Below, piece by piece: positions 18,325 to 26,392 of a stretch of DNA of 64,000 nucleotides. The notes beneath the pieces were generated by a model that worked only from the letters and a program-made list of their open reading frames with translations, had not been told where the DNA came from and made no database searches. Every line of letters begins with the position of its first letter. Position 1 is the first letter of the stretch. The DNA lies in contig JACRLZ010000002.1 of NCBI GenBank assembly GCA_016235125.1, positions 930,001 to 994,000 of the forward strand, in the 5' to 3' direction. Source of the DNA: Sphingobacteriales bacterium (GTDB lineage Bacteria; Bacteroidota; Bacteroidia; Chitinophagales; Chitinophagaceae). The translations under genes were made by a program, and so were the position numbers.

Positions 18325-18387
18325 AATATCAAACATCGAAGTCTCTATACTTCATCATTTAACATTCCTTGTTCAGTATTCGAAATT

Positions 18388-20430
18388 CTACCAGATTCTT
18401 ACTCTCAAACTATCCGCCCTGTACATTTTATCTCCTTGTTTAATATTGAAGGTTGTGTAAAATTCGTCCACATCCACAAAGGGTCCAATCACCCTGTACT
18501 TTGCAGGTGAGTGTACATCAGTGAGCAATCTGTTCTTCAATTGCTCTTCACGGGTATGCCCAAGCCAGCCGAGAGCATAACCCAGAAAATAACGCTGCAT
18601 AGGAGTGAGGCCGGCCACATTTTTATTTGCCTTATATTCTTCTGTTTTTTTATAAGCATCTATTCCCAGCAAAATACCACCCAGATCCGCAATGTTTTCA
18701 CCCGTAGTGGCTTTACCATTGATGTGATATCCTTTCACCGGTTCATATTCATCAAATTGCTGAATGATCACATCAGCTCTTCTCGTAAACTCTTCTTCAT
18801 CTTCTTTTGTCCACCAGCTTACAAGATTTCCCTTTGCATCAAATTGTCTTCCCTCATCATCAAAGCCGTGAGTGATCTCGTGCCCGATAGTGGAGGCGCC
18901 TGCATATCCGTACACAGTTGCATCATCCAGTTCTTCATCTCTGTACCCTGGAACAGTGAAAATGCCTGCAGGTAATACAATCTCATTATTGGATGGATTG
19001 TAATAGGCATTGTAAGTCTGCGGCGTCATATCCCATTCATCCCTGTCAACTGGTTTGCCGAGTTTGTTGGTATTATAATTATGCCACCAAAGATTTGCGT
19101 TGATCTGATTCTGCACAAAACTTTCCTTGCCAATTTCCATTGTACTGAAATCTTTCCATTTATCAGGATAACCTACTTTCTTTTTTATAGCAGCAAGTTT
19201 AGCATAGGCTTTTGCTTTGGTGCTGTCACTCATCCATGTCAGCTTGCCGATCCTTTCTTTCAAAGCATCACGGATTGCTTCTACCATATCTTCATAACGC
19301 TTCTTTGCTGTTTCATTAAAAAATTCTTTTACATATAATTTTCCAAGCAATTCACCCATGGCGCCTTCCTCGGCCGACATTATTCTTTTCCATCTGGGTC
19401 TCCTCACCTTAGCGCCGCTGAAAAGCCTGTTAAACTCAAAAGCAGTTTGTCCATATTTATCAGATAATGCTCCGGTGAAATCACTGATAAGGTTGAATTT
19501 TACATAGCTCTTCCAGTCACTCAGCGGAACTGTTTTTAAGGCTCCATCCAGGGCTTTAAAAAACTCAGGCTGACCTACAATTACCGAATCAATTCCTTTG
19601 ACACCGGTAATGCTAAGATAATTTGCCCAGTCAACCGAAGCATTCATTTTGCCCAGATCAGCAATAGCCATTTTATTGTAATTGGCATAAGGATCCCGAA
19701 GATCTTCCAGTTTGCGGCTGGCCTGTGCCAGTTGTGTTTCCAGCGACAGGATATTTTTTGCAGCATTCGAAGCGGCTGCAGGATCATCACCAGCCATTGT
19801 AAGGATCTTACTGATATAATTCAGGTATTCTTTTCTTATGTTGATGGTTGTGCTATCAGATTTAAAATAATATTCTCTTTCAGGTAAGCCAAGTCCTCCC
19901 TGCCAGAGTTTGTAGGCCATTACATCACTGTTCTTATCATCTTGTGTAATGAAATCTGCAAAGAGGGTAGAGGAACCCATCTTCTTTAATTCCGCAACAG
20001 TTGACAGCAGGCTTTTCACATCCGATATGCTGTTTACTTTGTCTAATAAGGATTGTAAGGGTTTCAAACCATCTGCTTCAATCCTGGCGCTATCCATACC
20101 TGTGCTCCAGAAATCTCCGATCTTTTGTTCATCGGTTCCCTTGCCTGCATTTGATTTGGCCGCATCTTCTGATATTTCACGGAGCCGTTTAAGATTTTCT
20201 TCAATCACCAGGTTGGCAATGCCCCATGAAGATTGTTCATCAGGAATGGGATTATTTTTTATCCAGCCACCATTAGCATACTGAAAAATATCGTCGCCGG
20301 GATTAACCGTAGTGTCCATATTGGCTGCCAGCACATCCTGCTTTTTTGCCTCCTTGTCTGACTTTGAATTACATGAAGCGGCAGAAAGAATAATGACAAC
20401 GGATGTAATTAAGGGGAAAATAAAACGCAT
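18388..20430 (-). CDS. M13-family zinc metallopeptidase lipoprotein (PepO/neprilysin-like)
   Basis: 680 residues. The lipoprotein signal (LITSVVIILSAASC) predicts export and lipidation. The large N-terminal M13 domain contains ANGGWIKNNPIPDEQSSWG, typical of the family. The catalytic part has GHEITHGFDDEG (zinc ligands and catalytic Glu near residues 517-521) and GENIADLGG (third ligand region), ending in the conserved MYRADSLRVRIW. It hydrolyses small oligopeptides outside the cytoplasm. Complete length for the family (about 650-700). Stand-alone gene. Confidence 0.95.
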   Translation of the reverse strand: MRFIFPLITSVVIILSAASCNSKSDKEAKKQDVLAANMDTTVNPGDDIFQYANGGWIKNNPIPDEQSSWGIANLVIEENLKRLREISEDAAKSNAGKGTDEQKIGDFWSTGMDSARIEADGLKPLQSLLDKVNSISDVKSLLSTVAELKKMGSSTLFADFITQDDKNSDVMAYKLWQGGLGLPEREYYFKSDSTTINIRKEYLNYISKILTMAGDDPAAASNAAKNILSLETQLAQASRKLEDLRDPYANYNKMAIADLGKMNASVDWANYLSITGVKGIDSVIVGQPEFFKALDGALKTVPLSDWKSYVKFNLISDFTGALSDKYGQTAFEFNRLFSGAKVRRPRWKRIMSAEEGAMGELLGKLYVKEFFNETAKKRYEDMVEAIRDALKERIGKLTWMSDSTKAKAYAKLAAIKKKVGYPDKWKDFSTMEIGKESFVQNQINANLWWHNYNTNKLGKPVDRDEWDMTPQTYNAYYNPSNNEIVLPAGIFTVPGYRDEELDDATVYGYAGASTIGHEITHGFDDEGRQFDAKGNLVSWWTKEDEEEFTRRADVIIQQFDEYEPVKGYHINGKATTGENIADLGGILLGIDAYKKTEEYKANKNVAGLTPMQRYFLGYALGWLGHTREEQLKNRLLTDVHSPAKYRVIGPFVDVDEFYTTFNIKQGDKMYRADSLRVRIW

Positions 20431-20574
20431 AGAAGTTTTTTAAGCACTAAAAGTAAATAAAACCATAAGGCAAAGCAAAATACTTGATAGACGGGAATTT
20501 GCTGATTTTGTGTAAAACTGTTTTTAAAAGTATCTTGTTTACGACAATCCTTTCATCAATCAAAAATTTTTAGC

Positions 20575-20913
20575 ATGAAACTGCTTCTTATTCCTGCCTT
20601 ACTCTTTGCACTGGCTTCCTGTTCTCCCGGTATTAAAACAACAAATACCGCCACTACCACGACTGCAGCAACCCATTCAGAAAAAGATGGCTCAAGCTAT
20701 GAAAAGGCCATTGTGATAAATGAAAAGTCCGAGGGTCCCGGTATTGCTGCAGAATATAAATGGCTTCGGGAAAATTATCCCGGCTATAAACTTATTTCAC
20801 AAAGTCTGAATGGTAAAGACGGGAAAAAGTATGATATAATGGCTATTGAAACCAGGGATGGCGAAAAAAAGACTATCTATTTCGATATTACAAAATACTT
20901 CGGACATTTTTGA
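20575..20913 (+). CDS. Small hypothetical lipoprotein
   Basis: 112 residues; lipobox LFALASC near residue 16, then a Thr-rich linker and a compact domain (AAEYKWLRENYPGYKLISQS, then YDIMAIETRDGEKKTIYFDI). The domain looks like a two-layer alpha/beta fold of small secreted proteins. No named family recognised. It lies 54 bp before ubiD on the same strand, but ubiD has its own promoter box, so they are probably separate units. Confidence 0.75.
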   Translation: MKLLLIPALLFALASCSPGIKTTNTATTTTAATHSEKDGSSYEKAIVINEKSEGPGIAAEYKWLRENYPGYKLISQSLNGKDGKKYDIMAIETRDGEKKTIYFDITKYFGHF

Positions 20914-20955
20914 TGTGACCGATTCCGATTTTACGCCAGGATACTTTTGCTGTTT

Positions 20956-20963
20956 TACCTTTG
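20956..20963 (+). promoter_or_regulatory. TACCTTTG -7 box abutting the ubiD start
   Basis: TACCTTTG ends 4 bp before ATG 20968, supporting that start over the in-frame upstream one at 20947 and predicting a leaderless mRNA. Confidence 0.55.
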
Positions 20964-20967
20964 CTCA

Positions 20968-22923
20968 ATGGCATATAAAAATCTTCAGCATTTTATCAAT
21001 GTACTGGAAAAGGCAGGTGAGCTGCTCCGGATAAAATCTTATGTGAATCCGAAACTGGAAATGGCCGAGATCACCGACCGGATGAGCAAGCAGCCCGGTG
21101 GTGGTAAAGCATTGCTGTTTGAAAACACAGGTTATGAATTCCCGGTTTTGATGAATGCCTATGGCAGTGAAAGAAGAATGTGCATGGCATTGGGCGTAAA
21201 TCATCTTGATGATGTAGCAAAAAACATAGAAAATCTTTTTAAGCTGTTATCAACTCCAAAAGAAAGCATCATTGATAAATTAAAAATGCTTCCCAAACTA
21301 AACCAGTTTGCTTCATGGATGCCGAAAGTGAAAAGAGGAAGAGGAGAGTGCCAGCAAGTGGTTATGGCTTCTCCGGATATTACCAAACTGCCCGTCATCA
21401 CCTGCTGGCCAAAAGATGGAGGCCCGTTTGTCACACTGCCGGTCATTCATACCAAAGACCCGAATAATAATTCCCGTAATGTGGGTATGTATCGTATGCA
21501 GGTGTTTGGGCCAACGCTTACGGGTATGCACTGGCACAAGCATAAGGTTTCGGCAAAACATTTTAATGAATATAAGAAACTGAATAAACGGATGCCGGTG
21601 GCCGTTGCTCTTGGGGGCGACCCGGTTTATGCTTATTCAGCCACAGCGCCTTTACCGGAGAATGTGGATGAATACATGCTGGCCGGTTTTCTGCGAAAGA
21701 AAAAAGTGGAGCTGGTAAAATGTATTTCGCAGCCTGATGTGGAAGTGCCTGCTGATGCTGACTTCATCATTGAAGGCTATGTTGATCCGAATGATGAAAT
21801 GATTTGGGAGGGACCATTTGGTGACCACACAGGTTATTATTCATTGCCCGACTGGTATCCTCGTTTTCATATTACTGCCATCACGCATAAAAAAAATCCG
21901 GTTTATCCTGCTACTATTGTCGGCATACCGCCGCAGGAAGATGCATGGCTGGGAAAAGCAACAGAAAGAATTTTCTTAGCCCCGATAAAAATGACGATGG
22001 TGCCGGAGATTATTGATATGGACATGCCGGTTGAAGGAGTATTCCACAACCTGGTAATTGCAAAAATTCAAAAAGACTATGCAGGACAGGGACAAAAAGT
22101 GATGAATGCAATGTGGGGAGCAGGGCAGATGATGTTTAATAAAATATTGGTATTGACAGCCCCCCTAAATCCCCCCCAAGGGGGGACTTCCGAAAAATCA
22201 TTTAAGATCAATGATTATTTAAAGTTGGCACAGGATGTCTTCAAAAATCTTAACCCAGCTACGGATATTTATTTTTCTACCGGGCCGATGGATGTGCTGG
22301 ATCATAGTTGCAGTAAACTGGGTTTTGGCGGAAAGATGTGTATTGATGGGACTTTCAAATTTCAGGAAGAGAAAGATGACCTGTATGAGTCGGGAGTCAT
22401 TAGTCGGGAGTCGGGGGTTATTGAAAATGCTTTGGTATCTTTTGATGAAATAAAGAAAGTAAATACTTCATTACTTAAAAAAGAAATTAGCTGCCTCATC
22501 ATATCTGTTCAGAAAAATAGGAAAGGACATATCAAAGAACTGCATGACCAGATTTGTGCATTGCCTGAAACAGCAGGTATTAAAATGATTTTGTATGTGG
22601 AGCATACCGTAGATGCTAATGATCTTCCTACAGCTTTATGGAGATTTTGTAACAACCTGGATCCGAAAAGAGATTTTCATCTTACCCGAATCCCGAATCC
22701 CGAATCCCGAAGTTATACAGCCTGCATGGGTTTTGACGGAACCAGAAAAACAAAAGAGTTCGACGACTTTCACCGTGACTGGCCGAATATTATTGTAGCT
22801 GATGATGAAACAATAAAAGCTGTGGATGAAAAGTGGAATGATTTGGGCATCGGTGAATTCATTCCTTCACCTTCGCTTAAATTTAAAGGGCAGATGTACG
22901 GGGAAGAAGCCGTGGTCCGGTAA
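20968..22923 (+). CDS. ubiD: UbiD-family (de)carboxylase carrying three in-frame repeat insertions
   Basis: 651 residues from ATG 20968 (MAYKNLQHFINVLEKAGELL). UbiD enzymes use prenylated FMN to decarboxylate aromatic or unsaturated acids; in this phylum a role in menaquinone synthesis is commonly assigned. Family marks: RNVGMYRMQVFGPTLTGMHW, and IWEGPFGDHTGYYSLPDWYP with the conserved Glu and Asp. Oddities: three short repeats are translated in frame. They give TAPLNPPQGGTSEKS (22158-22192), ESGVISRESGVI (22388-22422) and RIPNPESRSY (22685-22712). All lie in the C-terminal third, in what are probably surface loops. The protein is longer than the 610-625 residues I recall for this subgroup. 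The frame stays open throughout, so the protein may still fold. Confidence 0.88.
   Translation: MAYKNLQHFINVLEKAGELLRIKSYVNPKLEMAEITDRMSKQPGGGKALLFENTGYEFPVLMNAYGSERRMCMALGVNHLDDVAKNIENLFKLLSTPKESIIDKLKMLPKLNQFASWMPKVKRGRGECQQVVMASPDITKLPVITCWPKDGGPFVTLPVIHTKDPNNNSRNVGMYRMQVFGPTLTGMHWHKHKVSAKHFNEYKKLNKRMPVAVALGGDPVYAYSATAPLPENVDEYMLAGFLRKKKVELVKCISQPDVEVPADADFIIEGYVDPNDEMIWEGPFGDHTGYYSLPDWYPRFHITAITHKKNPVYPATIVGIPPQEDAWLGKATERIFLAPIKMTMVPEIIDMDMPVEGVFHNLVIAKIQKDYAGQGQKVMNAMWGAGQMMFNKILVLTAPLNPPQGGTSEKSFKINDYLKLAQDVFKNLNPATDIYFSTGPMDVLDHSCSKLGFGGKMCIDGTFKFQEEKDDLYESGVISRESGVIENALVSFDEIKKVNTSLLKKEISCLIISVQKNRKGHIKELHDQICALPETAGIKMILYVEHTVDANDLPTALWRFCNNLDPKRDFHLTRIPNPESRSYTACMGFDGTRKTKEFDDFHRDWPNIIVADDETIKAVDEKWNDLGIGEFIPSPSLKFKGQMYGEEAVVR
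22158..22192. repeat. CCCCCTAAATCC palindrome inside ubiD (R5)
   Basis: CCCCCTAAATCCCCCCCAAG followed by GGGGGGACTT, a C-run/G-run palindrome read in frame as APLNPPQGGTSE. From memory this is a common intergenic repeat in related genomes. A weaker copy is at 27901-27927. Confidence 0.8.
22388..22422. repeat. AGTC heptanucleotide array inside ubiD (R4)
   Basis: AGTC begins at 22388, 22395, 22402 and 22409: units AGTCGGG, AGTCATT, AGTCGGG, AGTCGGG, then GGTTATT. Read in frame as ESGVISRESGVI. The AGTCATT/AGTCGGG units match the array at 34861-34942. Confidence 0.85.
22685..22712. repeat. CCCGAAT heptanucleotide array inside ubiD (R4-like)
   Basis: Four tandem units, CCCGAAT three times then CCCGAAG, with exact period 7. 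Read in frame across three codon phases as RIPNPESR. Confidence 0.85.
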
Positions 22924-22925
22924 TC

Positions 22926-23070
22926 AAGCCCGAAGGGCTGTTAGTAATATTAATAAAGCTATAAAATTGTAAACAAACCACGAAGTGGTGGCACAATATA
23001 TCACTCCTTCGGAGTTCTGTAGCCATGCCATTCTTTATTATAGTAATTTCATCCCTGCGGGATTGTCTTG
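22926..23070. repeat. Cluster of four mini-palindromes (R9)
   Basis: Between ubiD and the ATP-grasp gene stand GCCCGAAGGGC, CCACGAAGTGG, ACTCCTTCGGAGT and ATCCCTGCGGGAT, each a short perfect or near-perfect palindrome about 35-50 bp apart. The shared design (3-5 bp arms around GAA/TTC/TGC) suggests a composite repeat element. Confidence 0.65.
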
Positions 23071-23095
23071 TCTTTATGCAATAAGAGTTTAATGC

Positions 23096-23103
23096 TACAT
23101 TTG
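23096..23103 (+). promoter_or_regulatory. TACATTTG -7 box abutting a start codon
   Basis: TACATTTG ends 4 bp before ATG 23108, predicting a leaderless transcript for the ATP-grasp gene. Confidence 0.55.
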
Positions 23104-23107
23104 AAAA

Positions 23108-24163
23108 ATGTATGGGCGAACAGTTAATATCTTAATGACAGGAGCAGGCGCACCCGGCGCTGCCGGAATTTTAAAATGTTTGCATCAGGATAAATCATTT
23201 CATATCATAGTCGCAGATGCAAACCCAAATGCTGTCGGCCAATATATTAACAATGGCCCGATTGCTATCGGGTTTGAACATATCCCTTTCGCCAATGATT
23301 CTTCTTTTGCAGATGCGTTGCTTGATATCTGCCGAAAAAAAAATATAAATCTTGTTCTCCCTTTGGTAACAAAGGAACTCATTCCTTTAGCGCAACACAT
23401 AAAAAGATTTGAACAGATTGAAACAAAAGTGCTTGTATCTCCGTTGGCTTCACTGGAAATTGCCAATAACAAAAGCCGGCTGTATGAATTTCTGCAATGG
23501 CGGGGGATAGCTGTTCCTGAATTCAGGATCGTTGAAACAGTTGAGCAATTTAAAAAAGCAGTGCTTGAATTAGGATATCCCGAAAGACCTGTTTGTTTTA
23601 AACCTTCGGTTTCTAACGGAAGCCGCGGCTTTCGCATCATCAGCGAACAGATGAATGAACTGGATCTGTTGTTCAATCATAAACCAACGTCAACTTACAT
23701 CGGTTTTAATGATGCTGTGCGGATACTTTCATCCGGCACATTTCCGGAACTGCTCGTCAGCGAATACCTGCCGGGTGATGAATATTCTGTTGACTGTCTC
23801 GCCAATCATGGTGAATCTGTTTTAATAGTTCCAAGATTAAGAAAAAGAATCATTAACGGCATCAGTGTAGAAGGTGAATTTATAAAAGAAGAGAAAATTA
23901 TCAGCTACTGCATCCGCATCATAAAAGAATTGCAACTGCATGGCAATATCGGGATACAGGTTAAAAAATCTGCCACAGATGAATTTCTGATCCTTGAGAT
24001 CAATCCCCGTGTACAGGGAACTATTTCCGCAGCATTGGGTGCAGGCATTAATCTGCCTGTCCTTGCGATAAAACAGGAACTAGGCCTGCCAATTTCTTCA
24101 AATGAACTGAATGTAAAATGGGGTACAAAGTTTTCAAGATACTGGCAAGAGGTCTTTTACTGA
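23108..24163 (+). CDS. ATP-grasp enzyme, carbamoyl-phosphate-synthase-like
   Basis: 351 residues. The N-terminal pre-ATP-grasp Rossmann domain starts NILMTGAGAPGAAGILKCL. The ATP-grasp domain has the lysine region PVCFKPSVSNGSRGF (about 157-171), the hinge LLVSEYLPGDEYSVD and the metal-binding EINPRVQGTISAALGAGINL. Such proteins ligate a carboxylate to an amine via an acyl phosphate; many relatives act on sugars, peptides or cell-surface compounds. Substrate unknown. Single gene flanked by repeats. Confidence 0.82.
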   Translation: MYGRTVNILMTGAGAPGAAGILKCLHQDKSFHIIVADANPNAVGQYINNGPIAIGFEHIPFANDSSFADALLDICRKKNINLVLPLVTKELIPLAQHIKRFEQIETKVLVSPLASLEIANNKSRLYEFLQWRGIAVPEFRIVETVEQFKKAVLELGYPERPVCFKPSVSNGSRGFRIISEQMNELDLLFNHKPTSTYIGFNDAVRILSSGTFPELLVSEYLPGDEYSVDCLANHGESVLIVPRLRKRIINGISVEGEFIKEEKIISYCIRIIKELQLHGNIGIQVKKSATDEFLILEINPRVQGTISAALGAGINLPVLAIKQELGLPISSNELNVKWGTKFSRYWQEVFY

Positions 24164-24255
24164 CAGTAAGTCATTTATTTCCTTTGGATAGATATTTGAT
24201 TACAGCTCGCCAAGAGCCATGAACAATTTTGTAATTTGCTTTAAATAAAATTCCG

Positions 24256-25158
24256 ATGAAACGAATCAGTGCTGTCCTGTTATTGAGCATGCTGTCTGTT
24301 GCAGGGTTTACTCAAAAAGAATCCGAGAAAACGCTGTTGTGGAAGATCAGCGGTAATGGGTTGGACAAACCTTCTTATCTCTTCGGCACCATCCATATGT
24401 TATGTGCAGATGATGCGGTGCTTAGTTCAAAAATGAAAGAAGCTATTAAGGAAAGTGATGAAGTGTATTTTGAAGTGGACATGGACAATCTCTTTGAAAT
24501 GCTCGGCGCCATGAGCAAAATGAAAATGAAAGGTGACACAACGCTTAAAGATCTTTTGAGTAAAGAAGATTATGAAAAAGTAAAAGAATATTTTACAAAG
24601 AAAGGCTCGATGCTTCCTTTCTCTATGCTTGAAACATATAAACCTATCCTGGCTGCTTCCACTTTGGAGAGTGGCTCATTGCCCTGTGATAATACAGCCA
24701 TCATGGAGCAGGTGATCATGGAAGAAGCCAAGCAGTATGATAAGAAAATAAAGGGATTGGAAACAATGGCCTACCAGGCCGGGGTGCTCGACAGCATACC
24801 TTATAAATTGCAGGCACAGCAACTGGTACAATATATTGACAGCGCCACAACCGGTGATAACGAAGACAAACAGTTAAAAGAAATGTTCAAAGCATACAAA
24901 GAACAGGACCTGAAAAAACTGGAAGAACTGATGGTGGAAACAGACGCAGGAATGGCTGGGTTTACAGACATCATGTTGTACCACCGCAACCAGAACTGGG
25001 TTAAAAAACTAAAAGACCTGTTGCCTCAAAAATCATTACTGATTGCAGTAGGGGCGGGGCACCTGCCAGGAGAAAAAGGAGTGATCAGTTTATTAAGAAA
25101 GGAAGGATACAAAGTGGAACCTGTGAAGAATAAGATTGGCGGGGTGAGGGAGATATAG
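24256..25158 (+). CDS. TraB/GumN family protein
   Basis: 300 residues with a signal peptide (LLLSMLSVAGFTQ). Diagnostic motifs: YLFGTIHMLCADD near residue 43 and VGAGHLPGEKGVISLLRKEG near residue 265. These GxxH-type motifs define the TraB/GumN/PrgY (Tiki-related) putative metalloprotease fold. The export signal predicts a periplasmic location. The partner or substrate is unknown. Last gene before the hairpin-rich region preceding the efflux cassette. Confidence 0.9.
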   Translation: MKRISAVLLLSMLSVAGFTQKESEKTLLWKISGNGLDKPSYLFGTIHMLCADDAVLSSKMKEAIKESDEVYFEVDMDNLFEMLGAMSKMKMKGDTTLKDLLSKEDYEKVKEYFTKKGSMLPFSMLETYKPILAASTLESGSLPCDNTAIMEQVIMEEAKQYDKKIKGLETMAYQAGVLDSIPYKLQAQQLVQYIDSATTGDNEDKQLKEMFKAYKEQDLKKLEELMVETDAGMAGFTDIMLYHRNQNWVKKLKDLLPQKSLLIAVGAGHLPGEKGVISLLRKEGYKVEPVKNKIGGVREI

Positions 25159-25366
25159 TTTCTTGTTCAGCTTTCTTATGATAATCAGTATGAATTAGAA
25201 CAAGAAGTGACGTATATTACAGAGATGGACAGAAATGGCCGCATTGCACACTCCGCATTTTCTTTGCACAGCAATGGCGGCCACGAAACACCGCCTTTGA
25301 ATTTCTTTTTATTTAAATCATTCCATTACCTCTTTGTAAATTCTTTACTCCAGCAAAGGCTTAGTT

Positions 25367-25469
25367 GGCGCAATTTCGTGGCGGCTTACTTCGGGTGTCA
25401 GGCTTGTTTTGTAGCTTTATTCCCAACACGAAGTCGGGAACCGCCACAAAACTGCACCAAGCCCCGATC
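25367..25469. repeat. Long imperfect palindrome, recombination-site-like
   Basis: Left arm GGCTTAGTTGGCGCAATTTC continuing GTGGCGG; right arm CCGCCACAAAACTGCACCAA continuing GCC. An inner stem ACTTCGGGTGT/ACACGAAGT extends it. Bulged, roughly 100 bp, similar in outline to integron attC sites or other folded recombination sites; the resemblance is structural only. Confidence 0.5.
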
Positions 25470-25548
25470 CGTTAGCGGTAACCCTATTTGACATCCCGTT
25501 TCATTTCAGGTAACGACTTTAGTGACAGACCCTAACTGGCCGACACAC

Positions 25549-25611
25549 ATTGCGGCACATTTGCAGGCGCACAAACCCTGACACAAAGCCAACCTGCAAA
25601 AGAGCCGCAAT
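25549..25611. repeat. Hairpin with 35-nt motif shared across the efflux cassette, left copy
   Basis: ATTGCGGC-ACA-TTTGCAGG pairs with CCTGCAAA-AGA-GCCGCAAT. The loop region with inner arms, 25563-25597, is almost identical to 32571-32606 on the far side of the cassette: both run GCAGGC, CACAAACCC, CACAAAGCCAACCTGC. Confidence 0.8.
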
Positions 25612-25692
25612 TTCCAACACACAGGCAACAGTATTCAGGACGAAGGACAGGAATGAACAACTCAAATAAATAAAAGCTATCTTCGCAGTTCC

Positions 25693-26094
25693 ATGTTCAA
25701 AAAATGCGTCATATTTCTTTTTCTGGCAACCGCCTATACCGTGTTGCTGGCGCATAATTTTATCCCTCACCAGCACGACACAGAACAGGCAACCCATCAT
25801 CATGGACACGACCACAATGATGATGACCATGACAACGGCAACGAAAAAAATTCATTTCATTACTTTCAGCACATTGGTGAATCAGGAATAGAATACATTT
25901 CCGGACAGTTCATCAAATATGATGTACAGATAACGGACTATGAAACTGCCTTTATAAAATTGGCAAGCATCTTTTTAAGCCATTTTGAAAAGCCTCCTTT
26001 AATAGTGCCGCTTGCACGAATGGAACATCTTTCTTTTCCGCAAACACAGCCTTACTTTTTTCAATTAAAAGCACCCCCTGCTTTTACTGCCTGA
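25693..26094 (+). CDS. Exported His-rich protein of the efflux cassette
   Basis: 133 residues. N-terminal hydrophobic signal (CVIFLFLATAYTVLLA) followed directly by a His/Asp-rich stretch (PHQHDTEQATHHHGHDHNDD) at about residues 24-48, then a non-repetitive region ending KAPPAFTA. The His cluster fits binding of a soft or transition metal in the periplasm. Position as first gene before an RND metal pump supports a metal-handling or metal-delivery role, by inference. No named family is certain. A TATCTTCG box sits 7 bp upstream of the start. Confidence 0.75.
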   Translation: MFKKCVIFLFLATAYTVLLAHNFIPHQHDTEQATHHHGHDHNDDDHDNGNEKNSFHYFQHIGESGIEYISGQFIKYDVQITDYETAFIKLASIFLSHFEKPPLIVPLARMEHLSFPQTQPYFFQLKAPPAFTA

Positions 26095-26152
26095 TTTCTT
26101 TTCAGGTTTTTGGCGTTTCCTCTTTTTCTTAAGTCAATTTAAATTTTCAATA

Positions 26153-26374
26153 ATGAAAAAAATATTGCTATTAGCAAGTATTTCGGTATTTGTATTAACA
26201 ACTTCCTGCAACAACATTTCTGAAAAAGACAAAACACATACACATGACGACGGTAGCACTCATGATGACCATGACACCACCAAACCGGCCCAGCAAGAGT
26301 TTAACGTAGCGGATACCACAAAAAAAGATACGACTACCAATACACATCCAGACGGAGAAAAGCATTCTCATTAA
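26153..26374 (+). CDS. Small His/Asp-rich lipoprotein
   Basis: 73 residues: lipoprotein signal ISVFVLTTSC, then KDKTHTHDDGSTHDDHDTT and a final THPDGEKHSH. Low complexity, metal-binding in character, and tethered to a membrane by its lipid. It lies 58 bp after the first His-rich gene and 18 bp before the adaptor gene, clearly part of the same transcription unit. A periplasmic metal buffer is the simplest reading, unproven. Confidence 0.78.
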   Translation: MKKILLLASISVFVLTTSCNNISEKDKTHTHDDGSTHDDHDTTKPAQQEFNVADTTKKDTTTNTHPDGEKHSH

Positions 26375-26392
26375 AGACAAAAGCATATTATT

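Larger units (their letters stand above)
25159..25692. other. Hairpin-rich non-coding region upstream of the efflux cassette
   Basis: 534 bp without a supportable gene. It contains three long inverted repeats: 25231-25283 (TGGCCGC-ATTG against CAATGGCGGCCA), 25367-25469 (an imperfect stem over 100 bp) and 25549-25611 (19-bp arms with a 3-bp mismatch). The phrase CCGTTAGCGGTAAC follows the second. A TATCTTCG box at 25678-25685 may start the efflux transcript. A frame at 25207-25491 crosses two of the hairpins and is judged spurious. Confidence 0.6.

Noticed and set aside
25207..25491. Open frame of 94 codons before the efflux genes
   Set aside because: It crosses two long inverted repeats, has no family look, no ribosome binding site and no promoter of its own.
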